From NCBI GenBank assembly GCA_009731375.1, contig BJOX01000071.1:30065-81717 (forward strand): a stretch of DNA of 51,653 nucleotides, written 5' to 3'. Shown here in pieces: positions 40,301-51,516 of this stretch (position 1 is the first letter of the stretch; each line of letters opens with the position of its first letter). Both the position numbers and the translations under genes were made by a program. The stretch comes from Paulinella micropora. Taxonomy: Eukaryota; Cercozoa; Imbricatea; Euglyphida. Under the pieces are notes generated by a model that made no database searches, had not been told where the DNA came from, and saw only the letters and a list, made by a program, of their open reading frames with translations.

Positions 40301-43300
40301 CCATTGCGACCAAGCAGAGGGAGAACCTGGCCCTGCAGCTCAAGGCGTTGTGCCTGGCCGAGGACCTAGAGGGCTGGCTGGGCAACGTGCGCATGGCCGC
40401 GCTCGCCAACATGCAGGAAAGACTGACGGACCTGTCCAGCAACATGCAGCGCTACACCAAGGACTTTGACACTCAGCGCGAGGCAGTCGCCAGCCAGTTC
40501 GCCGGTCTGGAACGCGAGCTGCAGCGCGTGGGCGGGTTCATCGAGCAGCTGGACGCCTCTACCGACCGGGCCGTCGCGGAGCTGCGCGGGTTGGCGGGCG
40601 CCGTACAGGACGCTCTCTACGTCACCCGTGGGCTGATGTAGGACTTTGCCAACCTGATGGGCAAGTCCGCCGCCAGCAGCAGCAAGGTGGCAGCGCTGGC
40701 GCGCGAGTTGTTGTACGGGCGGCAGCGCTACGTTGCGCACGTGCACGACGTGCAAGAGGAGCTCTCGCTCCGACTCGCCGGGGAGCAGCCCTTCCTGCCC
40801 AGCACGCCCTATGGCGCGCCGCTAGGGCAGGCGCAGGAGTTCGGCGTCGTGCCGCGCGCGCTGTCGGGCGCCTCCGCGACCGCGCCGGCCCACGAGACAC
40901 GCCTGTGGCACGCGCTGCTCCATGACTCAGGCCAGGTGTGGGTCCAGGAGGGGCTGAACACCATGGGCTTCAAGGAAGACCTGGTCATGAATGCCTGGGG
41001 GAAGCCCAGCTGCCGCCTGGGCTCGCTGTCGCAGCAGCTGCGCTGCGCGGGATGCCGCCTGCGCGTCAGCGCCCAGCGCTGCCAGCTCACCCACTCCTCG
41101 GGCGGCGTGGAGGGGGCCAGCGCGCGCTACTTTCACAACACGACCTGGTTACAGCAGGGCGCCGCGGAGCTGCCCCTGGCCGGCGAGGCCGGCCGGGGGG
41201 GGCTCGAGCTTCTGCGTGCCCTCCAGCGTCCAGCCCGTGCCCCCCGCCTCGCCAACGGCCGGCGCCGTCTGGAGCTCGGCCAAGCGGTTGCCGGTCCTGC
41301 GCGAGGCAACGCTGTACAGCTGGGCCCAACAGAACAGGCAGCCGGGCACCGACCCCGCCCCCGAGCTGGAGACGGCCGAAGACACAGACAACGCTGCCGT
41401 GGGGCTTGACCTAGCCGGGGGCGACGCCGTCCGCGGGCTCCTGACGGCGCTCTGCCTGGGGCCGGAGGCGCTCTGGGGGGACGCCGCCCCCCTGGCTCCA
41501 GTGGTCGGCGGGGGGGGGTGGTGGTGGTGGTGGTGGTGGTGCGGTCCGCTGGAGCCTGCGACCCGTACTGACGGGGCGCACTAGCTCGGCCCAGGCCGGT
41601 GCGGCCTACGGCTACTGGAACGGGGCCGCCGTGACCGCCTCCGAGGACGCACTGCGCTCGAACTCCCAGGAGGCGCTGCAGCTCCAGCAGGTGCGGGAAA
41701 CGCTGGTGTGCGACAGCAACATCCGCACGGCCCGCGTGTTCGCCCGCCTGATGCAGCAGCTGCAGGCCGCGCCGGAGCAGTACCTCAGGCTGGGGGCGGC
41801 GGGGGTGCTATACCAAAACGGTCAGGTCCCCGAGGGCTGGGACCAGGCCGGCACCACTGAGCGCGATTGGCTCCTGACGCCGTACTCGCTCACACTGGTG
41901 CTGCAGCGCCAGTGGGCCATGGCCCTCAAGGCGCTGGCCAACTTGCCGCTGGTCGCCGAGTTTCTCTATGCCACTGAGGGGACGCTGCCGCCCCTCGGCA
42001 TGCGCACCGAGTTTAGCCAGCGCAGCCCGCCACCTCCTGAGAGCATTGCGGCTTACCTGGCGCAACAGCCCTCGCTGTGGTCCACCACCATCCCCTCAGC
42101 GCTCCTTGCCGCCGGCAACTCAACCTCAGCTGCTTCTACTGCGGCCGTCGATCTCGGCGCCACCGCCGCCGCCCCGCCAAAAAAGACGACGACGACGGCG
42201 CAGCAGCTGCAGGGCGCCAACGCGGTGGCACAGACCCTCGCACTCGTAGAGGAGAGGAGCGAGGCGCCCCCTGTCCGCCCGGCCCTCGACGACGAGGAGG
42301 CCAGGCTGCTGTCCGGCCAGAAGACGCCCTCCGATCTTATCAACTGCTACCGCACCAGCTGGCTGGCGCACACGGGAACGGCGCTGCGCCTGCTGCGCGT
42401 GGAGCCCGTACGCACGGAACCAGTCATCAACTGGCAGATCGAACTTGACCGCGACTCACCCGAGCTCCAGGGTAAGGCGGCCGCCGAGCTCGACGAGCTC
42501 CAACGCGCGCTGGAAACCCAAACCTCTTGGGCCCTAATCGACTACGAGGTCCCCGGCGAGAAGCTCTTGTTGGGCACCCTCGACAACGGCTGGTACTGGG
42601 CGGGAGAGCCAGTCTGCGCCTTGGAGGGGGCTGCGCCGCGCCGAACCCCGCCGCCACCGGGCGCTATCTGGTGGACGTGGATCCCACCGACATCTGCGCC
42701 GGCCGCTCAGCTTTCCAGCGGGCCTCGCGCAGCGCCGGCGGCACGTGCCTTAACACTGTACGCCTGCCCATAGGCCCGGAAGGCGCCAGCCCGGCACCGT
42801 CGCCCGAGGGCGGCGACGAGGACGACGAGAGCGCGCTGGGTTCCCGAGTGTACTCGCAGACCGCGTACCGCCAGGACGGCACCTGGGACATGTTCCGCTT
42901 CGAGGACTTCTACCGCTACGAGCATGGCTCGCTGCTGCACACCCGACCCTCGCACGAGGACTTCGACCCCCGCCGCGCCGTCACCAGCCCCGGGGACCTC
43001 GTGCGCCCGGTCTACGCCGTTAGCTCCCAGGGCGGGCGCCGGGTCTTCTGCGCACGCACGCCCGCCGTACGGCCGGGTCTGCCAAGTCCTAGAAAACTTT
43101 GAAATGATCCTACAGCCCGCTCTCGGCGGGGGCTCGGCGGCTGCCGGCGCCACCGCCGAGCTGCTAGCTAACGCCTCGATTCGGGTACGCTGGCGGGCCG
43201 CCTCCGGAGCTGGCCGCGTCACCGCCCAGCTGCGCGTCCCCGAGTCGGGCTCCGTCCTGGCGCAGCAGCAGCAGATCGGCGGCGGCACCGGCAACCCTGC

Positions 43301-44721
43301 CGGCGGCGGCGGCGCCGGCACGGGCAACGGCAACGGCACCGGCACCGGCACCGGCGCCTCCGTGCGCTTGGAATGCCCTACCGACGTGCAGGTCTTGCTG
43401 CCCGGCACCCGCGACCTGACACTGNNNNNNNNNNGGCACCTCTGTGCGCTTGGAATGCCCTACCGACGCACAGGTCTTGCTGCCCGGCACCCGCGACCTG
43501 ACACTGCAGTGCCTGCTCCCGCCCGCTCTCGTCGAGAGGACCTGGCGGCTGGAGCTCACACCCCCGACCTGGCCCAACGGCACGACGCCCGCGCCCGTCT
43601 GGCAAACGCTCCCGCCTACCGGGCTAACCAAGAACCTCTGGCGCGCCGCCGCCACTGCCGCCGCCGTCTTCACGCCGGCCGGCATACGCATGTACCCCGC
43701 CGAGAGCAACACGCTCTGCTTCGTCTGGAACGCGCTCGGCGCCACCAGCGCCGCCCCACTCCAAGAGCAGACGGTCCTGGACGCCGTGTACAGCGACCAG
43801 CAGGGCCTGCTACTAGCGCAGGCCGCGGCCACCACCGCGGAGGCCCTACGCCTGCACGAAGAATGGCTCCAGACCGTAGAGGCCGCGGTCGCTAAGTATG
43901 CCAAATGGATCACGCGCAGCACACTCACCGGCGAATGGAGCGTTAACGCGACGGCTAGCAACCCAACCAACAATACGGGCTCCCTCACGCCGCGGCGCCG
44001 CCTCGCAAGCGACGTGCAGCTTAGCTCCCCTCCCCTCAGCGATCCAGGCCAGGCCAGCGTGGCGCTCGACAGCTTCGTCGACACAGTGCGCACAACCGCT
44101 GTTTCGCCGGGAGCCGGCCACGCGGCCGGCGGCCAAACCCCCACCCTCGCCCAACTAAAAGCCGACTTCCAAGATCTTGACTCCAAAATCAAAAACTACA
44201 CAGCGGAGGTCCAAACGTCAATTCAAAGCGTAAACCAACGCCTAGACGCATCCGAACTGAAAAAGATCCAGAACGGCACCGACAAGAAGCTCCTGTCTAT
44301 CCGGGAGATCATGCTCTCACAAAGCCAGGCTTCACTGCAATGCTTCGCTAACTTCACCTTGTCGGCCCGGGAGGCCATGGACGACACAGAAGTAAGAACA
44401 ACCACTGGCCAGATCAATAGATGCACAGACTATATCAATGGCAAGTTCGCTTCCAACAAGGCTGCCAAAATTGGCCTCGGCGTCACCCTCGTGCTCTACC
44501 TAGTGCCACACCTGCTGCTCGAACTCTGGTGGTTTGGCTGCTTCCCCAAATCTTGTTGTAAATGCTGCTGCAAAAAGAAGACACACTCTAGTACACCGGA
44601 AGAAGATCTTCCACTTACTGCAGGAAAAGCTTCCTACAGCCATTTCCAGGCCTCGTCCAGAAAAAGACGGGGTAGCGCCAAGAAAGTGAATAATAATCAT
44701 AATAATAATAGACGCAACTGA
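37333..44721 (+). CDS. Giant class I-fusion-like envelope glycoprotein, interrupted
   Basis: ATG 37333 with signal peptide (MWAYKLLIAACTIASCAVEP). A Gly/Ala-rich hydrophobic stretch at about residues 316-356 (38280-38400) resembles an internal fusion peptide. Cys-rich regions follow, then a coiled coil (40230-40620). An in-frame TAG at 40639-40641 is followed by at least 180 more protein-like codons in the same frame. Frame changes near 41195 and 41515 lie in G runs; others are near 42640 and 43080, with an N gap at 43425. The end has a second coiled coil (about 44140-44330), one membrane span (GVTLVLYLVPHLLLELWWFG, about 44480-44540), then a Cys cluster (CCKCCCKKK) and a basic tail. Signal, fusion-like segment, heptads, anchor and palmitoylatable Cys tail are the class I fusogen layout. 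One gene is the simplest reading; two adjacent genes are possible. Confidence 0.65.
40639..40641 (+). other. In-frame TAG within the glycoprotein
   Basis: The frame is open and protein-like on both sides (ends RGLM before, resumes DFANLMGKSAASSSKV after). Either a nonsense mutation in a decaying copy, or a readthrough or gene boundary. Confidence 0.7.
43356..43506. repeat. Near-identical 64-nt copies on both sides of a gap
   Basis: Sequence 43361-43424 is repeated at 43443-43506 with two substitutions; only a 10-N gap and a few bases separate them. Either two contig ends overlap but were not merged because they differ, or there is a true tandem duplication. The differences hint at two related viral copies or alleles. 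Confidence 0.75.
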
Positions 44722-44744
44722 CAAAAGTTCCCCAAAAATTCTTT

Positions 44745-44750
44745 AATAAA
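44745..44750 (+). terminator. AATAAA after the large glycoprotein
   Basis: 23 nt after the TGA at 44719-44721. A GC palindromic element begins 21 nt further on. Confidence 0.55.
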
Positions 44751-44770
44751 TAGCTTTTTTCTTTCTTGTC

Positions 44771-44862
44771 AGGGGGGCATGCTGCCCCCCGAACCCACCC
44801 TGCTCTCCCTGCTCTGCCCCCCTCCCTGCCCGTCGTCTGCGAGCTAGCTGGGGTCCGTCAAC
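44771..44862 (-). mobile_element. GC palindromic element, degenerate copy I
   Basis: GGGGGGCATGCTGCCCCCC is intact; the C-rich spacer and far hairpin (GAGCTAGCTGGG) have diverged. Intergenic, just after the glycoprotein polyadenylation signal. Confidence 0.6.
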
Positions 44863-45533
44863 AGGGTCGGGTCCTCTGCGACCTCGTGAATCAGCCGCAG
44901 GTTGTCTATGCCCCCCCTGCTCCCCTTCTCCTCGCTCTCGTTCTCGCTCGCTCTCTCGCTCTCGTCATCTTCCTCACGACGTGCCCGCCCACGCCTCCGC
45001 CGAGGGTGGGCAGGGGTGTGTCACCGCGGGTATTGCTCCCAGACAACTTGAGCCCTTTGAACAACACCACGCGATAGATAGAATGCATGCTCGTGCCCTG
45101 CGCATTTCTGCGCCGCAATCGATCGCCGTCGGGGTTCTGTAATCTTTCAAAGCTTGACCGCAGACATATCTTGAAAAACTGCGCGAGCAAGCCCGGCAGG
45201 CATGGGGCGACAGAGCCAGCTCCGTCAGCCCATCCTCTGCGTCGTCGGCCAACGGCTCGCGGGTCAACCGGTTCAGGGTGTTCCGCCTAATCTCAAGCCC
45301 GTGTGACTTTGTCCACAGCGCGTGCCCGTCCCGGGGGGGCATGCCCCCCGCGCCCCCCCTTCCAGCCCGCACCAGCGGGCTGGGGCTGTGAGGTTTCTGC
45401 TTCCTCTGCACTGACAAAATTGGAATTTCGCTTAGCCACGCAAATTGTCCCTGCGCCCACGCCAGGAAGGTCTCGGGTCTCCCGCTATACAGACACCAGG
45501 TGCCCAACAGTCCCAGCACTTGCCCCAAAAAAC
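44840..45533 (-). pseudogene. Remnant of an unknown gene with embedded palindromic element
   Basis: Protein-like minus-strand frame (LGLLGTWCLYSGRPETFLAW) begins directly after an acceptor-like CTTTACAG (ending about 45534) and has no ATG, so a first exon may be missing. It carries element J in frame. After a frame change near 45195 it continues as LAQFFKICLRSSFERLQNP and fades into Arg-rich sequence near 44900. No family recognised. Confidence 0.4.
45330..45383 (-). mobile_element. GC palindromic element, copy J
   Basis: GGGGGGGCATGCCCCCCG hairpin, shortened C-rich spacer and hairpin CCAGCCCGCACCAGCGGGCTGG. It lies within the 44840-45533 remnant and leaves the frame open. Confidence 0.7.
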
Positions 45534-45698
45534 TGTAAAGATTTTTTTTTAATAATAGCTTGACAGAGTCTTTACACTTAGCACTGAGTACTAAGAGCGG
45601 GAGGGGGGGGTTCTAGGGAAGGAAGAGGCTTGTTTCTCCTCCGAGAGAAATCTCTCGGTGGTTCCCCCGGTTTGAAAGTAAATACAGAGATTGTATTA

Positions 45699-46414
45699 AT
45701 GCGCTCAGCTCTGGCCTGTGCCCGGTTTTACATTGTGCTTTTTCTGTCCGGACTTGTGTCCTCAGTCATTCTTTTGTTATTCACGATCGCGACAAGCGCG
45801 CTTTTTGTTTGGCGTCGATGTGCGCAGAGCCTGGGCAGGACGTCCCCCGCGTCCTGTCTCCTTCCTAGCCGCGCCAACGGTCTGGACGAGGCGGAGTCCG
45901 AGATATTGCGCGGGTTTCAGAACCTGCACAAGATGTTGCTATCACAAGAAGCATTACAGAGCTTTCGCTGCCTGCCAAGGGCCTTGCAGTTAGTTTGCAC
46001 TCTTTAAGGGCGCGCTCGAGTCATACAAAGAAGTCCATTTGCTCAATTTGCTGGGGTTCGGACGCCTGCCCACGCCCGTTCGCCTGCTACAAACCTCAGC
46101 AGTCAGTGCCACCGACTTGCTAGCGGAGATCGTTGAGTCGTACACTGTGCAAATGAGCCTTGAGAGACCAGACGTCTTGGGACATTCGTTTGGAGGCCAC
46201 TCCGGGGGGCATGCCCTCCGCGCCTCCCCTTTCTTTTCTTCCAGCCTGCGTAAGCGGGCTGGGTGCTTTTCTGCAACATCATTTAGACAGCACACCATAT
46301 TTTACGACTCTGTCGCTCACTACTTCGGAGTCTCTGATTCTTGCTATGTACGAATCGCTGATTCGAGCGTGCGGACTCCCCCAGGAGCTTAGCCAGCCCG
46401 CATGCGCGAGCTAA
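45699..46414 (+). pseudogene. Small membrane protein, frame-broken, with embedded palindromic element
   Basis: ATG 45699 (MRSALACARFYIVLFLSGLV) gives an N-terminal membrane segment or signal anchor to about residue 35. Helical sequence follows to about 45990, then FKGALESYKEVHLLNLLGF in a second frame. Element K (46202-46264) interrupts, and downstream LQHHLDSTPYFTTLSLTT continues in a third frame to TAA near 46412. Frame change across the element suggests that its insertion or decay broke this gene. No family recognised. Confidence 0.45.
46202..46264 (-). mobile_element. GC palindromic element, copy K
   Basis: CCGGGGGGCATGCC, diverged spacer with T substitutions, and hairpin CCAGCCTGCGTAAGCGGGCTGG. 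It lies inside the 45699 gene, and the frames before and after differ. Confidence 0.65.
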
Positions 46415-46438
46415 GACCAAGACAGCTGGATTGAAATC

Positions 46439-46708
46439 TTAATAACAATTATTGGGAAGGGAAGGGGGGAGCGGCTCATTGGAGGCGTTCCATTTATTTA
46501 TTCTTTTTCTTTGTTTACGTGCTACGACCAAAAAAAGGCGGTGCTTTCCAAACTTTCCGGCAACCTTGTTTCTTTTTCGCGAGCTTTTATTAAAGTAGTT
46601 GTTATTTTGGCGACAATAGGGCACCGTTGTCACTAGAGATCCGTTAAAGAGAAAAACCTGCACTCGATGGTTGAACGCGTCCGCGACCACACACCTTGCC
46701 TGCGCCAT
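46439..46708 (-). pseudogene. NHL-repeat fragment
   Basis: ATG 46708 reads MAQARCVVADAFNHRVQVFL then FNGSLVTTV, a good match to a single NHL repeat (VAD-x-x-NHRVQVF). After about 30 residues the sequence becomes AT-rich and Lys/Arg/Asn-rich without structure. A TTTATT (minus-strand AATAAA) is at about 46567. Probably the first exon or a fragment of a larger beta-propeller gene. Confidence 0.35.
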
Positions 46709-46924
46709 ACGCTATTAGGCCCGAGCTAGCGGGTTGGCGCTGGCCTTGCACGCTTTGCTCAGAGATTCACAGGTTACAGCCGCTTTATGTAGCTAATTCT
46801 GTCTTCCTTCCCCCCCCCCTCCTTCTTCNNNNNNNNNNTTCTCCCTGCCTTCCTCCATCCCTTGAACCTCCCCCCCGTGTCTTTCGTGTCTTTCCTCCAT
46901 CTCTTGAAGGGCGCCAAGCCTAAG

Positions 46925-47260
46925 ACTGAAGTTTTAATCTTGGCACTAAAACCTCAGAGAGCGAGAGGAAGGGGCAGGGGGGGGGGGGACGCAGAAAGTG
47001 CAAAAACATTTTTTTTATTCAAGCTCGACGGTCTTACACTTGGCACTGTAAACCAAAAGAGGGATAGGGAAGAAGCAGGGTAGAGGGAGATCACGAATTC
47101 TCTTAGTCCTTTCCATCCGAGAACAGGGGGCGGAAGAGGGAAGGGATAAGTGGGCGCGCCAAGAAAAGTGTAAAATTTTTTTATTAAAGCTCGACAAAGT
47201 CTTACACTTAACATTGAGAACTAGGAGAGGGAAGAGGCAGGGGAGGGGGAAAGCACGATC
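46925..47260. repeat. Imperfect tandem repeats of about 80-160 bp
   Basis: Two clear units (47000-47090 and 47165-47255) share the order AAGTGnAAA, T run, ATTnAAGCTCGAC, GTCTTACACTT, then purine-rich AGAGGGA-type sequence. A partial unit at 46925-46990 and a dispersed copy at 45533-45610 have the same order. On the minus strand each contains AATAAA or a near match. They may be duplicated leader or 3'-end regions; no gene is carried. Confidence 0.6.
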
Positions 47261-47869
47261 AAAATTTTTCAATAAATTATATTTTCACTTAGAAAAGTTG
47301 AAGCAAAAACCGGGCGCCAGGAGGGTCGTAAAAAAAATGAAAATGAGTCTAGGAGTCGTATTTCGAAAGCTTTTCATTCAGCTTCTACTATCACTAGACT
47401 AGCTTCCCTGTACTTTATAGCCATTTATTCTGTCTGTATTTATAAATACACAACAACAACTTTTTGACTGCATGAGTTTCGTGGACACGTGACCTTGTAT
47501 GCAGTTAATATACTGTGGAACTTTATTTTTATGCTTGGAATATCATATCTGTCACTAGGATGGTCGTTTCCAATCAAAAAATTTCGAGGAGCGAACTCCT
47601 CTCATAGCTTTTGAAAGTGATTTTTTTCTTCCGACATACTCTCTAAAATGAGACTTCATGTTTTCATTCGACACACAAATTGAAGTGTACCGGGTTTGAG
47701 GAATCATGTTTATTAAGTGTATAAACATATTTAGACACTTTCTAACCCTATACAAACTGAACTCTGATCACAAAACCAAAATTTTCTATGTTTTCCTATC
47801 TTACAAGACCCAAGTTTTGCAAGGAAAATTTGTTGCACAGAAATAGAATTCTATTGAAAAAATTTGTAC
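47261..47869. other. AT-rich stretch without a gene
   Basis: Lower GC than its surroundings, with no protein-like frame longer than chance and none of the poly-C or palindromic elements. It resembles the 2365-3170 region and could be host DNA or decayed sequence. Confidence 0.4.
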
Positions 47870-48295
47870 ATGTGTTCCTGAACACCTATCCTATCGAAAT
47901 GTGGAACACCTGCCCCACTTTGCCCAGCCCTTGCGCTCATGAATACCAAACCGACGGAATTGTCTCCGTCACAACCTTTGCCGATCTCACCGGCTGGACT
48001 ATATGGCAAATGCGGCGCAGACTACACGCGACTCCTTCCTCGGCATCGAAAGTTGGGGCAACCTCATGCTAAACCCCCGGAGCGGCCAGCACTTCTACAA
48101 CTGCACACAGCTTACGTCTCTGCCCTCGTACCCCCCGCCGGCTACCTACAAGCTGACCTCGCTGGACCATTCCTTTTCTCTGGCACGAAACCTTAACAGC
48201 GGCGCTATTGGGCATTGGGATATCTCGGGGGTGACTACTCTGCGCGGCGTGTTTGCCAAAGTTGCTCCACTTGCCTTTTTTCTAAAAGCTGACTA
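47870..48295 (+). pseudogene. BspA/DUF285-like surface protein fragment
   Basis: A first frame reads NTCPTLPSPCAHEYQTDGIV; after a change near 48000 a second reads FLGIESWGNLML ... NCTQLTSLP ... LDHSFSLARNLN and IGHWDISGVTTLRGVF. The last pattern is the DUF285 repeat (F-x-x-A-x-x-x-N-x-x-I-x-x-WD-(V/I)-S-x-V-T-x-L-x-x-x-F). Related to the repeats of the 18867 surface protein. Only one to two repeats remain before the stop at 48295. Confidence 0.5.

Positions 48296-48706
<411 letters not shown>

Positions 48707-48771
<65 letters not shown>
48707..48771. repeat. (AAT)n microsatellite
   Basis: About 21 perfect ATA/AAT copies, 40 nt before a large sequence gap. The long frames through it are artefacts. 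Confidence 0.9.
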
Positions 48772-48772
<1 letters not shown>

Positions 48773-48810
48773 GTGCTTCTCTGTCAATGGCTGATGCATT
48801 TCTGCACATG

Positions 48811-49735
48811 NNNNNNNNNNNNNNNNNNNNNNNNNNNNNNNNNNNNNNNNNNNNNNNNNNNNNNNNNNNNNNNNNNNNNNNNNNNNNNNNNNNNNNNNNN
48901 NNNNNNNNNNNNNNNNNNNNNNNNNNNNNNNNNNNNNNNNNNNNNNNNNNNNNNNNNNNNNNNNNNNNNNNNNNNNNNNNNNNNNNNNNNNNNNNNNNNN
49001 NNNNNNNNNNNNNNNNNNNNNNNNNNNNNNNNNNNNNNNNNNNNNNNNNNNNNNNNNNNNNNNNNNNNNNNNNNNNNNNNNNNNNNNNNNNNNNNNNNNN
49101 NNNNNNNNNNNNNNNNNNNNNNNNNNNNNNNNNNNNNNNNNNNNNNNNNNNNNNNNNNNNNNNNNNNNNNNNNNNNNNNNNNNNNNNNNNNNNNNNNNNN
49201 NNNNNNNNNNNNNNNNNNNNNNNNNNNNNNNNNNNNNNNNNNNNNNNNNNNNNNNNNNNNNNNNNNNNNNNNNNNNNNNNNNNNNNNNNNNNNNNNNNNN
49301 NNNNNNNNNNNNNNNNNNNNNNNNNNNNNNNNNNNNNNNNNNNNNNNNNNNNNNNNNNNNNNNNNNNNNNNNNNNNNNNNNNNNNNNNNNNNNNNNNNNN
49401 NNNNNNNNNNNNNNNNNNNNNNNNNNNNNNNNNNNNNNNNNNNNNNNNNNNNNNNNNNNNNNNNNNNNNNNNNNNNNNNNNNNNNNNNNNNNNNNNNNNN
49501 NNNNNNNNNNNNNNNNNNNNNNNNNNNNNNNNNNNNNNNNNNNNNNNNNNNNNNNNNNNNNNNNNNNNNNNNNNNNNNNNNNNNNNNNNNNNNNNNNNNN
49601 NNNNNNNNNNNNNNNNNNNNNNNNNNNNNNNNNNNNNNNNNNNNNNNNNNNNNNNNNNNNNNNNNNNNNNNNNNNNNNNNNNNNNNNNNNNNNNNNNNNN
49701 NNNNNNNNNNNNNNNNNNNNNNNNNNNNNNNNNNN
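48811..49735. other. Sequence gap (925 N)
   Basis: Unsequenced. The 5' end of the capping-enzyme gene must begin in it. Smaller gaps lie at 10458, 12309, 23762, 26666, 30257, 43425 and 46829. Confidence 0.99.
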
Positions 49736-51516
49736 GCGAACCGCTCGGCACCAAGATCCCTCTGACGTCGGAGCTGGAAAAGCTCCGTCGTTCTTCATGG
49801 GAACTAGACGACAGCAACTGGCTAACGGCCTGTACCGAAGAGCTCGATGCTGCGGGGGTTGAGACCCTGCGTTGCAGCATCCCGCGGCTGGCGCGGCGTG
49901 TCATGGGGCTGCGTGACAATGCCGCGCCCGGTGCCTTCTTTGCCATGCCCAACGACCTGTGCCCGGCGGAGCTCACGGCCCTGTGCGCGACCCGCGGCGA
50001 GGGCGACGCCCCTAGTAACCCGTGGCTAGTTACCCCCAAGGACGACGGGACGCGCACTTTTCTGGTGTACCTGCGCGGCAAGTGCTTTGCGCTGCTCAGG
50101 GACAAAACCTTTTTCCAGGAGCTAGACCCCGAGGCGCCCTTTGGCGACGTGCCGGGGCTGCCGTTTTTTTTGTGCTCGACGCCGAGTGCGTCGAGCTCGT
50201 CCAGCACGGGGAGCCCTCGCGCAGCGCCGCCAAAAAGTTGCACCGGGTCTGCGACCTTCTCGCCTGCAACGACCGCGCGTACACCGGCCTGCCTTTTGCT
50301 GCCAGGCTCGAGCTGCGCGACGCGCTGCTGAAACACGTGCTGAAGGATGTTCAGCACCCCGTGCTGCAAACCTTGCTCAGCAAGCCCTTTGAGCCCTTTC
50401 ACAGGTTGCAACACGAACTGCTAGAACGGACGGAGCGCCGGGGGGGCCGCTGGCGCTGCCAGGACGCCCACACCGGCCTTTGGGTCCCCGTTGACGGTTT
50501 TGTCTTCACCCGCGGGGACGCTCCCTACCGCGCCGGCACCCAGCCGGGGCTGCGCAAGTGGAAGTTCTCGCCCACCGTCGATCTGCTGCTGCTCAGAGCC
50601 GCCGTCGCGGGCGAACACGCCCCGAGGCTAGTGTGGGGCGCCCGCTTCCCTCTGCTGCAGCCCGCCCACGACGACCCTACCGACCTGCACTGCGAGGTCT
50701 TCTTTGATTGGGCACTCACCGCGCGCCCCGCCGCCAAGCTGCTGCTTACCTACTGGGACGCCTGGCTCGGAGGGGCACGGGAAGCCACCTCCGAGCCAGC
50801 CGCCACTAATCCGGCCGCCAGCTTCTACGCCCCTCGTCATGAACTCGACCTCATCCACCCCAAGCCGCCTCCCTCCCCGGCGCCTGGGCCGAGTGCAAGT
50901 ACGTCGCCGTCAAGGGCGCCTGGGTCCCAGTGGAATTCTTTCTCGAGGGCATGCCCTTTGACCAGCACGCCGACGACAGCCAGAACTGGCCCGTGCGTTG
51001 GCACAGAGAGCCCCGGGCACCGGCAGCCCCAGACGGAGGCGGCGGCGGACCGGGCCCCGCCCCAGCCACAGCCCTAGCTCCAGCTACAGCAACGGCAGCA
51101 AACCCCCGCCCTAACACCAGCAGTCCACAACAGGTGGTCCAGGAGCTGCTTCGTCAGAGAACAGGGTTGGGGGGCAGCGCCTCTTTTTCCGGTTGTGCGG
51201 GGTCCATGAACCGCCAGGCGCTAAGGGGGCCAAGCTCGGCCTAGCCTACGCTGTGCCGTGGACCGACCTCTGGTGGTGAGGAGGGGGAGCCCCCTCCAAC
51301 GCCAGGCGGACCGGCGGCGCGCAGACCCCGCACGCCCCCAACTGCCCTATCCTGCACCTGTCCGCCTCCCAGACAGGGACGCACGGCTCGCTGCTGCAGG
51401 AGGGCTCCGTCTGGGAGCTCGGTTTCCAAGACAACGACGACTTCCAGCTACTCAACGTCCGCCATAAAGACAGCGGCAACTTTCACACCACCGTCATGCA
51501 GCGCCTCGGCGGCTAA
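49736..51516 (+). CDS. mRNA guanylyltransferase (capping enzyme), 5' partial, interrupted
   Basis: Transfers GMP to the 5' end of viral mRNA through a lysine-GMP intermediate. Visible nucleotidyltransferase motifs: motif I PKDDGTRTFLVYL (K-x-DG, about 50035-50070), motif III-like FALLRD, motif IIIa FVLDAECVEL (about 50167), and motif IV DGFVFTRGDAPYRAGT with LRKWKFSPTVDL (50490-50585), the characteristic cap-enzyme form. A motif V-like AECKYVAVKGAWVP is near 50890. A frame change lies in a T8 run (50164-50171), where an indel error is likely, another near 50875 and more before the last block, which ends QRLGG at TAA 51514-51516. The C-terminal part is Ala/Pro-rich and not recognised. The start lies in the gap. 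Confidence 0.8.
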
